From Candidatus Kapaibacterium sp. (GTDB lineage Bacteria > Bacteroidota > Ignavibacteria > Kapaibacteriales > Kapaibacteriaceae), in NCBI GenBank assembly GCA_030830285.1, contig JAURNF010000274.1, positions 1 to 12,385 of the forward strand: 12,385 nt of DNA, written 5' to 3'. The translations under genes were made by a program, and so were the position numbers. The notes under the pieces are model-generated. The model did no database searches. It was not told the DNA's origin and saw only the letters and a program-made list of their open reading frames with translations. Below are positions 6,897-12,385 of this stretch, piece by piece. Positions within the stretch are counted from its first letter, which is position 1. Each line of letters opens with the position of its first letter.

Positions 6897-7868
6897 ATGT
6901 TGTATTCGACAGACACTACTATGCAGCACACAGACATCGCGATCATTGGTTCAGGTCCGGCCGGTTTCACAGCAGCACTCTACGCGAGTCGTGCAAATCT
7001 CAAGGTTGTGATTTTCGAAGGAACGCAGCCAGGTGGACAACTAACGATCACGACGGAAGTTGAGAACTATCCTGGCTTTGAGCACGGCATCATGGGTCCG
7101 GAATTGATGGAAATGTTTCGTAAGCAAGCGCATCGCTTCGGTGCGCAGTCGCGCTACGAAATGATCACTTCGGTTGACGCATCAACACGACCATTTACGC
7201 TCACGAACGAGCGTGGAGAGAAGTTCACTGCTGATGCTGTGATCGTTGCCACAGGTGCAACAGCAAAGCTTCTCGGAGCGCCAGGCGAGCAGGAATACAT
7301 GGGCTTCGGTGTAAGCGCGTGTGCAACGTGTGATGGGTTCTTCTTCCGTGGACTCAAGGTGTTCGTCATTGGTGGTGGTGATACGGCAATGGAAGAGGCT
7401 AACTACCTGACGCGATTTGCTGAATCAGTCACCGTCATTCACCGTCGTGACGAGTTCCGTGCGTCGAAGATCATGGTTGATCGTGCGAAGGCCAATCCAA
7501 AGATTACCTTCATGCTCAATTCGACGGTTGACGAATACGTTGGAACGCAAGAGAACAGTGCGAAGAAGCTCACACACCTGCGCGTGCGCAACGTCGTAAC
7601 GAACGAGACCTCTGATGTTCCAGCCGACGGTGCATTCGTCGCCATTGGTCATCAGCCCAATACGTCGTTGTTCAAGGGCATGCTCGACATGGATGACGTT
7701 GGCTACATCATCACAAAGGGCAAGAGCTCACACACAAATGTCGAGGGCATGTTTGCCTGTGGCGACGCTCAGGACAGCGTGTATCGTCAGGCGATTACAG
7801 CAGCTGGCTCAGGGTGCATGGCAGCGATTGACGCCGAGCGCTGGCTCGAGGCACAGCACGGCGCATAA
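6897..7868 (+). CDS. trxB: Thioredoxin-disulfide reductase TrxB
   Basis: TrxB is an NADPH-dependent flavoenzyme that reduces thioredoxin in the cytoplasm. The 323-residue protein shows the FAD dinucleotide fold GSGPAGFTAALYA (18-30) and GGQLTITTEVENYPG (46-60). The redox-active pair is CATC (Cys142, Cys145) in the segment that continues into DGFFF, and the NADPH fold is VIGGGDTAMEEA (157-168). HRRDEFRAS (182-190) holds the basic residues that select NADPH. FACGDAQD marks the second FAD contact near the C-terminus. ATG at 6897 is two bases after the queG stop. ATG at 6921 (residue 9) is an alternative that would begin MQHTDIAIIGSGPAG, closer to the usual family start. It is the last plus-strand gene of the run and converges with the minus-strand vWA/OmpA/SPOR gene, leaving a single intergenic base. 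Confidence 0.96.
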   Translation: MLYSTDTTMQHTDIAIIGSGPAGFTAALYASRANLKVVIFEGTQPGGQLTITTEVENYPGFEHGIMGPELMEMFRKQAHRFGAQSRYEMITSVDASTRPFTLTNERGEKFTADAVIVATGATAKLLGAPGEQEYMGFGVSACATCDGFFFRGLKVFVIGGGDTAMEEANYLTRFAESVTVIHRRDEFRASKIMVDRAKANPKITFMLNSTVDEYVGTQENSAKKLTHLRVRNVVTNETSDVPADGAFVAIGHQPNTSLFKGMLDMDDVGYIITKGKSSHTNVEGMFACGDAQDSVYRQAITAAGSGCMAAIDAERWLEAQHGA

Positions 7869-7869
7869 C

Positions 7870-9495
7870 TTATTCGATGATGGCCGACTTTGCCTTCAGC
7901 TTCTTGGCTGAGGCAGCACCCTTGCGTGCTTCATCGAGCGTTTGATAGCCCCAGAGCTTGATGCGATATACCGGTGCACGGTCGACCACGACAAGCTCAA
8001 AGAATGCCTTGAATGATCGCTGTTCCCATCGGCGCACTTCGTCGTAGGCCATTTCTTCCGTCTCAACTTGATCGACGGTGATTGTGAATGGGTAGAGATC
8101 AGGTGCAAGAATTCGAGCTTCCACACGGTTGTTCATCAACCGTTGCGTGCCATCGTTTTGGAAAAAGTATAATGGACGTCGACTGCCGTCGGAGCGAACA
8201 GTCATCTGGTGCTTTCGCACACCGTAGGCGTTGAGAAAGTCGCGAACGTAGCCAGCACGCTCACGAGCACGCACGTCGGCGTTCGAGGTGATGTCGTCGC
8301 TGACGTGACCAATCAGTTCGATGCGTAGCGTTGAATCTGTCATCATCTCTTCTGCCATTGATGCCAGCAATGGATAGAAGTTCTGAAGTCCGACCTCTGT
8401 GGTGTCTGCGAACGTTGCGATGATTGTTGGTGACGTGCGGTAGGTGAGGTCCGAGAGTGCGATCGAAATTGAATCAGATCGCATCGGCGTGGCAACCGCG
8501 AGGTCTTCGACATTGCACATGAGCCATGCTGATTCGCCGCACGATGCCGCACTGACGGCTGCGAACGGGAACCGCACGTTGAGGTACGACGACGTACCAA
8601 AGATCATCTCACGAACGACAGCACCTACATCGCCGAGTTGATCAAGCGACAGCGTGGTTAGCCGTCCGCCCGTGCTGGACGAAACATAGCGGTATGGAAA
8701 TGCACGGCTTTGCGTGCCGATGCGTACGACGTGGATCGTAGCCTCGAGTTCGCGAGCACGTCGAACGATATCGCCCGTGGTTGTGCTAAACGATGCGTTG
8801 TCGTCGCTTGATGTGACGAGAATCACCGTGCGCGGTCCCTCATGTTCGGCTGTCATTGCAAGTCCGGTACGCAGTGCTGCAAACGACGCGCACAATCCGT
8901 CGGGCTCTGGCACTGCCTCTGGTGCACACGCCACTGCTGCTGCAGATGGTGGTGCGAGAGGTGAAAGTTCGAGCACATCGTGATCGAAGACCACGACTGC
9001 AACACTATCACGCTCCGGAACCGTAGGAAGAATGTCACGCAGCGATGCAACCACTGTTCGTGCGGTTGTGCCTGCGAGCAATGAGTTGTCGCAGAGGATG
9101 ACGGTTGAACCCCGTGAGCCACCACGAACATCTTCTGTGGAGGTTGCCGCGATACGCGTTGGTGCAGCGTCGCGGCATTTCACAACCGCAGACAGCGACA
9201 TGTTCATCGTTGCCGCAGGCAGTATGTTACCAAGCGAGTCGAGCACCACGACGCGTGCCTGCAGATCGTCGCCAACACGCTGCGTTCCGAGGATGCGCAG
9301 GGTGTGCGGACGGAGTGTGGTGTCGGTCGTTGCTCCTCGCAGGTACGAGCTACGAAGCGTCGACGGCGCAAATCCGGTTGGACCCGTGAGAACGTCCTGA
9401 CCCGCTACCTGCGATGGGGAAACAGCCAGAGATACCGCAGCGGCAAATGCCACTACCAGCAGAGAACAACGTCCGTCACGGAGTGAGTGCAGCAT
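7870..9495 (-). CDS. Exported vWA-like / OmpA-like / SPOR-like three-domain envelope protein
   Basis: The product has 541 residues. The N-terminal signal sequence (basic start, hydrophobic core about 11-25, possible cleavage after VAG at 30-32) has no lipobox. Residues about 128-300 resemble a von Willebrand A domain: TVILCDNSLL at the MIDAS position and ILVTSSDDN where LLTDGxDN is usual. The MIDAS signature DxSxS reads D136-N-S138-L-L and the later Asp is Ser229, so metal binding is probably lost. Residues about 365-463 are OmpA-like, with IELIGHVSDD, RERAGYV (Arg413 at the peptidoglycan-ligand Arg position), the GSRRP turn and MNNRVEARI. Residues about 468-541 end in a SPOR-like pattern (PVYRIKLWGYQTLDEARKGAASAKKL). 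OmpA_C and SPOR both target peptidoglycan. Six cysteines in the mature part (107, 135, 190, 202, 319, 327) could form disulfides. The start overlaps the end of the ClpB-like gene by 20 bp. Confidence 0.75.
   Translation of the reverse strand: MLHSLRDGRCSLLVVAFAAAVSLAVSPSQVAGQDVLTGPTGFAPSTLRSSYLRGATTDTTLRPHTLRILGTQRVGDDLQARVVVLDSLGNILPAATMNMSLSAVVKCRDAAPTRIAATSTEDVRGGSRGSTVILCDNSLLAGTTARTVVASLRDILPTVPERDSVAVVVFDHDVLELSPLAPPSAAAVACAPEAVPEPDGLCASFAALRTGLAMTAEHEGPRTVILVTSSDDNASFSTTTGDIVRRARELEATIHVVRIGTQSRAFPYRYVSSSTGGRLTTLSLDQLGDVGAVVREMIFGTSSYLNVRFPFAAVSAASCGESAWLMCNVEDLAVATPMRSDSISIALSDLTYRTSPTIIATFADTTEVGLQNFYPLLASMAEEMMTDSTLRIELIGHVSDDITSNADVRARERAGYVRDFLNAYGVRKHQMTVRSDGSRRPLYFFQNDGTQRLMNNRVEARILAPDLYPFTITVDQVETEEMAYDEVRRWEQRSFKAFFELVVVDRAPVYRIKLWGYQTLDEARKGAASAKKLKAKSAIIE
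7891..7915. other. Stem-loop in the convergent trxB / vWA-OmpA-SPOR 3' region
   Basis: TGCCTTCAGC pairs with GCTGAGGCA as nine base pairs with one bulged T and a six-base loop. It begins 22 bases past the trxB stop and lies inside the last codons of the opposing gene. No T-run follows on either strand, so it is not a classic intrinsic terminator. It might stabilise or help end the trxB transcript, or be chance within an Ala/Lys-rich coding stretch. Confidence 0.25.
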
Positions 9496-10828
9496 CAGGT
9501 GTACCGGTAGTTACAAAGCTCATGCGACCATTGTCGTCACAGTCGACCGTGACAATGTCGCCGGCACGAACTTCCGCACCAAGGATCTTTAATGCAAGCG
9601 GATCGGCCAGATATCGTTGGATAACACGCTTGAGAGGCCGTGCGCCCAGTTGCACGTCGTATCCACGCTTGCCAAGCCACTCAACACAGTTCGGTGTTAC
9701 CACGAGCTGGATGCCAAGGTCCTTCATACGGTGTTCCACGGCCGCGATCTGCAGTGTGGCGATACGCTGCACCTCGGAAGGAACCAGCGGCTTGAAGAGG
9801 ATGATCTCGTCGATGCGGTTCAGGAACTCAGGACGTAGTCGAGCGCGGAGAAGATCCACCACCTGAATCCGTAGCGTAGCCATAATCGCATCTCTGTTGC
9901 TCTCGTCAACGAGAAGCAGCTGATCCTGCATGAGCTCCGAACCCAGGTTCGACGTCATGATGATGATCGTGTTCTTGAAATCCACGACACGACCCTGACT
10001 GTCGGTGAGGCGTCCATCGTCGAGTACCTGGAGCAAGACGTTGTAAACATCTGGATGCGCCTTTTCGATTTCATCGAGCAAGACCACCGAATATGGGCGT
10101 CGACGAACTGCCTCTGTGAGCTGTCCGCCTTCTTCATACCCGACGTATCCCGGCGGTGCTCCGATCAATCGCGACACGGCGTGCTTTTCCATGTACTCAC
10201 TCATGTCGATCCGAATGAGTGCGTTTTCATCGTCGAACAAGAACTCCGCAAGGGCTCGTGCCATCTCCGTCTTGCCAACGCCGGTTGATCCCAAGAAGAT
10301 GAAGGAACCGATCGGTCGCTTCGCATCCTGCAGTCCGGCACGTGAGCGACGGATGGCATTAGCTACGGCCGACACGGCCTCGTCCTGACCGATCAACCGA
10401 TCGTGCAGGCGCTCTTCCATCGAGAGCAGCTTCGACCGCTCGGATTCAAGCATGCGCTGCACCGGGATACCAGTCCACTTCGCAACCACTTCGGCTATGT
10501 CTTCGCCATCGATCTCCTCCTTCAGAAGGGCCGATGTCGCCTGGAGTTCAGCGAGTGCGGTGTTTGCATTACTGAGCTCCTTTTCCAATTCGAGTAGGGT
10601 GCCATACCGAAGCTCGGCCACACGTCCATAGTCGCCCATGCGCTCGGCATCGGCTGCTTGGACCTTAACATCCTCGATTTCTGACTTGAGGCCTCGGAGC
10701 GTCTGGATGTGCTCTTTTTCCGTTTGCCAGCGTGCCTTCAGGCTGGCGTGCTCCGTGCGAAGATCGGCCAGTTCTCGGTCGATTTCTTCGAGTCGGAGTT
10801 TCGTGCTGCGTTTTACATCGTCTGACAT
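9476..10828 (-). CDS. Half-length ClpB-like AAA+ disaggregase: middle domain plus second AAA+ module only
   Basis: The 450-residue product matches only the C-terminal half of ClpB/Hsp104 (full length about 860). Residues 1-105 align with the middle-domain coiled coil from partway through its first helical segment, including AERMGDYGRVAELRYG; Tyr75 seems to match the E. coli Tyr503 region that contacts DnaK. Residues about 108-450 are a complete second AAA+ module. It shows Walker A G180-STGVGKT with Ser in place of the usual Pro, pore loop GYVG (227-230), Walker B VVLLDE (248-253), sensor 1 Asn294, arginine finger Arg338 in FLNRIDE, and sensor 2 GAR (395-397). The N-terminal domain and first AAA+ module are absent. 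Upstream is a short divergent intergenic gap, and none of its frames looks like ClpB. AGGA (complement of 10837-10840) eight bases before the ATG supports a real start. The vWA/OmpA/SPOR gene follows with a 20-bp overlap. Confidence 0.9.
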   Translation of the reverse strand: MSDDVKRSTKLRLEEIDRELADLRTEHASLKARWQTEKEHIQTLRGLKSEIEDVKVQAADAERMGDYGRVAELRYGTLLELEKELSNANTALAELQATSALLKEEIDGEDIAEVVAKWTGIPVQRMLESERSKLLSMEERLHDRLIGQDEAVSAVANAIRRSRAGLQDAKRPIGSFIFLGSTGVGKTEMARALAEFLFDDENALIRIDMSEYMEKHAVSRLIGAPPGYVGYEEGGQLTEAVRRRPYSVVLLDEIEKAHPDVYNVLLQVLDDGRLTDSQGRVVDFKNTIIIMTSNLGSELMQDQLLLVDESNRDAIMATLRIQVVDLLRARLRPEFLNRIDEIILFKPLVPSEVQRIATLQIAAVEHRMKDLGIQLVVTPNCVEWLGKRGYDVQLGARPLKRVIQRYLADPLALKILGAEVRAGDIVTVDCDDNGRMSFVTTGTPDAALTP

Positions 10829-10836
10829 ATTCTGGG

Positions 10837-10840
10837 TCCT
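10837..10840 (-). promoter_or_regulatory. Shine-Dalgarno of the half-length clpB-like gene
   Basis: On the minus strand AAAAGGA precedes the ATG at 10828-10826 by eight bases. Its spacing is ideal, and the upstream in-frame codons contain no other ATG, GTG or TTG before an in-frame stop. This supports a deliberate start within the middle domain. Confidence 0.6.
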
Positions 10841-10876
10841 TTTGCGGTGACCGCCTCTTAGACGAACATCTGTCTG

Positions 10877-10885
10877 TGATATGAT
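10877..10885 (+). promoter_or_regulatory. Candidate extended -10 promoter for plsY-gpsA, overlapping a palindrome
   Basis: TGATATGAT fits an extended -10 element (TGn plus TATGAT) about 45 bases before the plsY ATG, with no good -35. It overlaps the palindrome GATAT-G-ATATC (10879-10889). On the opposite strand the same bases give TATCAT, which could serve the divergent clpB-like gene. Whether this organism uses sigma-70-type promoters is unknown. Confidence 0.35.
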
Positions 10886-10929
10886 ATCGCAACCTGTTTC
10901 GAAATGCCCTCGGAGTAGTAAATTCGTGC

Positions 10930-11619
10930 ATGGATCCGATCCTTCGCCTCGTCATCATCATTGTGCAGAGCTACCTTATCGGCTCGATCCCGAATGCGCT
11001 TATCATTGGCAAGCACTTCTTCGGCATCGACGTTCGTACGGTGGGTAGTGGCAACATGGGTAGCACGAACGTATTCCGCACGCTTGGCTGGAAGGCTGGC
11101 GCAATTGTGCAGCTTCTCGACATTGCCAAGGGACTGGTGGCCGTCCTCCTTGTGGCGTATTTTTTCGACACAGAAATGCCCTTCCATAACCGCACGCCAT
11201 TCGAAGACGAGACTATTGTTGGTGTGATCGCTGGGGTATCTGCAGTGATCGGACACATGTGGAGCATGTTCGCCGGGTTCAAGGGTGGTAAGGGTATCAA
11301 TACCTCGCTAGGCTTGCTCATCGCCGTCGCCCCAGTGGAGGTTGCAGTAGGCCTGGGTATCTTCTTGGCGCTCCTCTTCGCATCAGGATATGTGTCGCTT
11401 GGATCAATCGGTGCCGCCATTGTGATTCCGAGCACAATGGTCTTCCGATACAACGTGCTTGGCGTGTCGATCGAAGGGTACCACACGTTGGTCTTCTTCC
11501 TCATCGGGTTGTCGCTCCTTGTTCTGTACGCACATCGCTCGAACATGCGACGTCTCATCGAGGGGACTGAGAGCCGCTTCTCTAATCTGGCAATTCTCCG
11601 CCGCAAGTCAGGCGAATAA
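10930..11619 (+). CDS. plsY: Acyl-phosphate:glycerol-3-phosphate acyltransferase PlsY
   Basis: PlsY is an integral inner-membrane enzyme that acylates the sn-1 position of glycerol-3-phosphate using acyl-phosphate, giving lysophosphatidic acid for phospholipid synthesis. The 229-residue protein carries the three family motifs: GSIPNALIIGK (18-28), GSGNMGSTNVFR (39-50) and GGKGINTSLG (119-128). In the third, Asn replaces the Ala of the usual GGKGVAT. Hydrophobic segments at about 5-27, 55-78, 96-115, 127-150, 153-172 and 186-201 fit the usual multi-pass topology. It is slightly longer than the common 190-210 residues because of a hydrophilic loop at about 80-95 and a basic C-terminal tail. The nearest Shine-Dalgarno-like GGAG (10912-10915) lies 14 bases before the ATG, which is far. 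gpsA begins 3 bp after its stop. Confidence 0.96.
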   Translation: MDPILRLVIIIVQSYLIGSIPNALIIGKHFFGIDVRTVGSGNMGSTNVFRTLGWKAGAIVQLLDIAKGLVAVLLVAYFFDTEMPFHNRTPFEDETIVGVIAGVSAVIGHMWSMFAGFKGGKGINTSLGLLIAVAPVEVAVGLGIFLALLFASGYVSLGSIGAAIVIPSTMVFRYNVLGVSIEGYHTLVFFLIGLSLLVLYAHRSNMRRLIEGTESRFSNLAILRRKSGE

Positions 11620-11622
11620 CGC

Positions 11623-12385
11623 ATGCGTATTGGGATTATCGGAGCTGGTGCCTGGGGCACAGCACTTGCCTGCGTAGCTACTGATGCTGGCCATGACGTG
11701 TGCATTTGGGCACGTGAACAGGCGGTGGTAGACGCGATTACGACGACGCATACCAACGCAGCATTCCTCCCTGGTTCACACCTTGCAGAGACCGTTCGTG
11801 CAACAACGGTTATGGACGATCTTGTTGGTAGCGATATCGTGATTAACGCTACTCCGACGCAGTTCGTACGGGGTACAATTCTCGATCGTGCTGTAGCTGG
11901 ATCAATCCTCGTCAACGTTGCCAAAGGCATAGAAGTCGGCACAACGAAGCGCGTTTCAGAGATCGTTGGTGAAGTTGCGCCTAGCATTGCAGCCTATGTC
12001 GTGCTGTCTGGTCCAAGCCATGCCGAAGAGGTGGTCCGGCGCATGCCAACAACGGTCGTTGCGGCGTCATCGGACATCGCAATAGCACAGACAGTGCAGG
12101 CCGCGCTCACGACTCCGGCATTTCGCGTGTATGCCAGTGATGACGTGGTTGGCGTCGAAATTTGCGGGGCACTGAAGAACGTGATCGCCATCGCTGCCGG
12201 TATCGTCGATGGACTGGGCCTGGGCGATAACACGAAAGCGGCTCTTATGACGCGAGGGTTGGCAGAGATCGCACGCTTAGGTGTTGCCTTGGGTGCAGAT
12301 CAGGGTACGTTCTATGGTCTTGCCGGACTCGGTGATTTGTATGTGACATGCGCATCGCAGCACAGCCGCAATCGCAGCGTCGGTG
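11623..12385 (+). CDS. gpsA: NAD(P)-dependent glycerol-3-phosphate dehydrogenase GpsA, 3'-truncated by window edge
   Basis: GpsA reduces dihydroxyacetone phosphate to sn-glycerol-3-phosphate, the substrate of PlsY encoded just upstream. The ATG at 11623 follows the plsY stop by three bases. The frame is open to the window end, giving 254 visible residues of a protein usually near 330, so roughly the last 75-80 are missing. Visible are the Rossmann motif GAGAWGTALA (7-16), INATPTQ (74-80), VAKGIE (99-104), SGPSHAEEV (129-137) and the catalytic lysine in CGALKNVIAIAAGI (Lys185). Further on are GDNTKAALMTRGLAEI (201-216), FYGLAGLGDLYVTC (230-243) and SRNRSVG at the edge. These are all diagnostic of GpsA. 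Almost no Shine-Dalgarno is present, so translation is probably coupled to plsY. Confidence 0.97.
   Translation, partial: MRIGIIGAGAWGTALACVATDAGHDVCIWAREQAVVDAITTTHTNAAFLPGSHLAETVRATTVMDDLVGSDIVINATPTQFVRGTILDRAVAGSILVNVAKGIEVGTTKRVSEIVGEVAPSIAAYVVLSGPSHAEEVVRRMPTTVVAASSDIAIAQTVQAALTTPAFRVYASDDVVGVEICGALKNVIAIAAGIVDGLGLGDNTKAALMTRGLAEIARLGVALGADQGTFYGLAGLGDLYVTCASQHSRNRSVG

Noticed and set aside
7870..9495. Calling the vWA/OmpA/SPOR protein a lipoprotein
   Set aside because: The signal sequence has no cysteine at a lipobox position; the only N-terminal Cys (residue 10) precedes the hydrophobic core.
10665..10961. A 98-residue minus-strand frame spanning the start of the clpB-like gene, considered as a frameshifted continuation of ClpB
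   Set aside because: Its translation is basic and shows no resemblance to ClpB module 1 or the middle domain, so it does not support a frameshift explanation for the short gene.
10971..11987. A 338-residue open frame on the minus strand across plsY and gpsA
   Set aside because: plsY and gpsA are unmistakable on the other strand. The antisense translation is Thr/Ser/Pro/Arg-rich with no domain, a typical shadow.
1..12385. Mobile element, CRISPR array, toxin-antitoxin pair, defence system or tRNA gene
   Set aside because: No transposase or integrase motifs, no regularly spaced repeats, no paired small ORFs with such features and no tRNA cloverleaf were seen; the window is dense housekeeping and envelope genes with no gene-free stretch over 300 bases.

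Overview
The window reads as ordinary chromosome from a diderm (LPS-making) bacterium of moderate GC content, with tightly packed genes and no mobile element, tRNA, rRNA or CRISPR array that I can see. LpxA shows that it makes lipid A. The outer-membrane proteins are built from beta-barrel, OmpA-like, von Willebrand A and SPOR domains, and PlsY supplies phospholipids. Together these suggest the Bacteroidota/Chlorobi/Ignavibacteria side of the tree, possibly a Kapabacteria-like lineage. That placement is inference from protein style, not from a marker gene.

Left part, plus strand (1-2494): the 3' end of lpxA overlaps by one base a secreted DUF1207-like presumed outer-membrane barrel. A 90-bp gap follows, then ychF. 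Middle, plus strand (2578-7868): an 83-bp gap with inverted repeats and a Shine-Dalgarno leads into a 649-residue outer-membrane protein with two tandem OmpA-like domains. Behind it, at 2-22 bp spacing, come a two-module VOC-fold protein, a HAD phosphatase, queG (queuosine tRNA modification) and trxB (thioredoxin reductase). This looks like one transcription unit with mixed housekeeping content.

Right part, minus strand (10828-7870): a two-gene unit. The first gene is a ClpB-like chaperone of only 450 residues that begins inside the coiled-coil middle domain. It keeps a complete second AAA+ module and lacks the N-terminal domain and the whole first AAA+ module. The second gene overlaps it by 20 bp and encodes an exported protein with a vWA-like domain (MIDAS residues lost), an OmpA-like domain and a SPOR-like C-terminus. 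It converges on trxB with a single base between the stop codons. Divergent from the ClpB-like gene, after a 101-bp gap, are plsY and the 5' part of gpsA. GpsA makes the sn-glycerol-3-phosphate that PlsY acylates.

The observation most worth following is the half-length ClpB. It has its own start and Shine-Dalgarno, no recognisable remnant of AAA+ module 1 upstream, and intact catalytic motifs, and it is coupled to a cell-wall-binding envelope protein. The other genes are recognisable housekeeping or envelope genes with smaller oddities.
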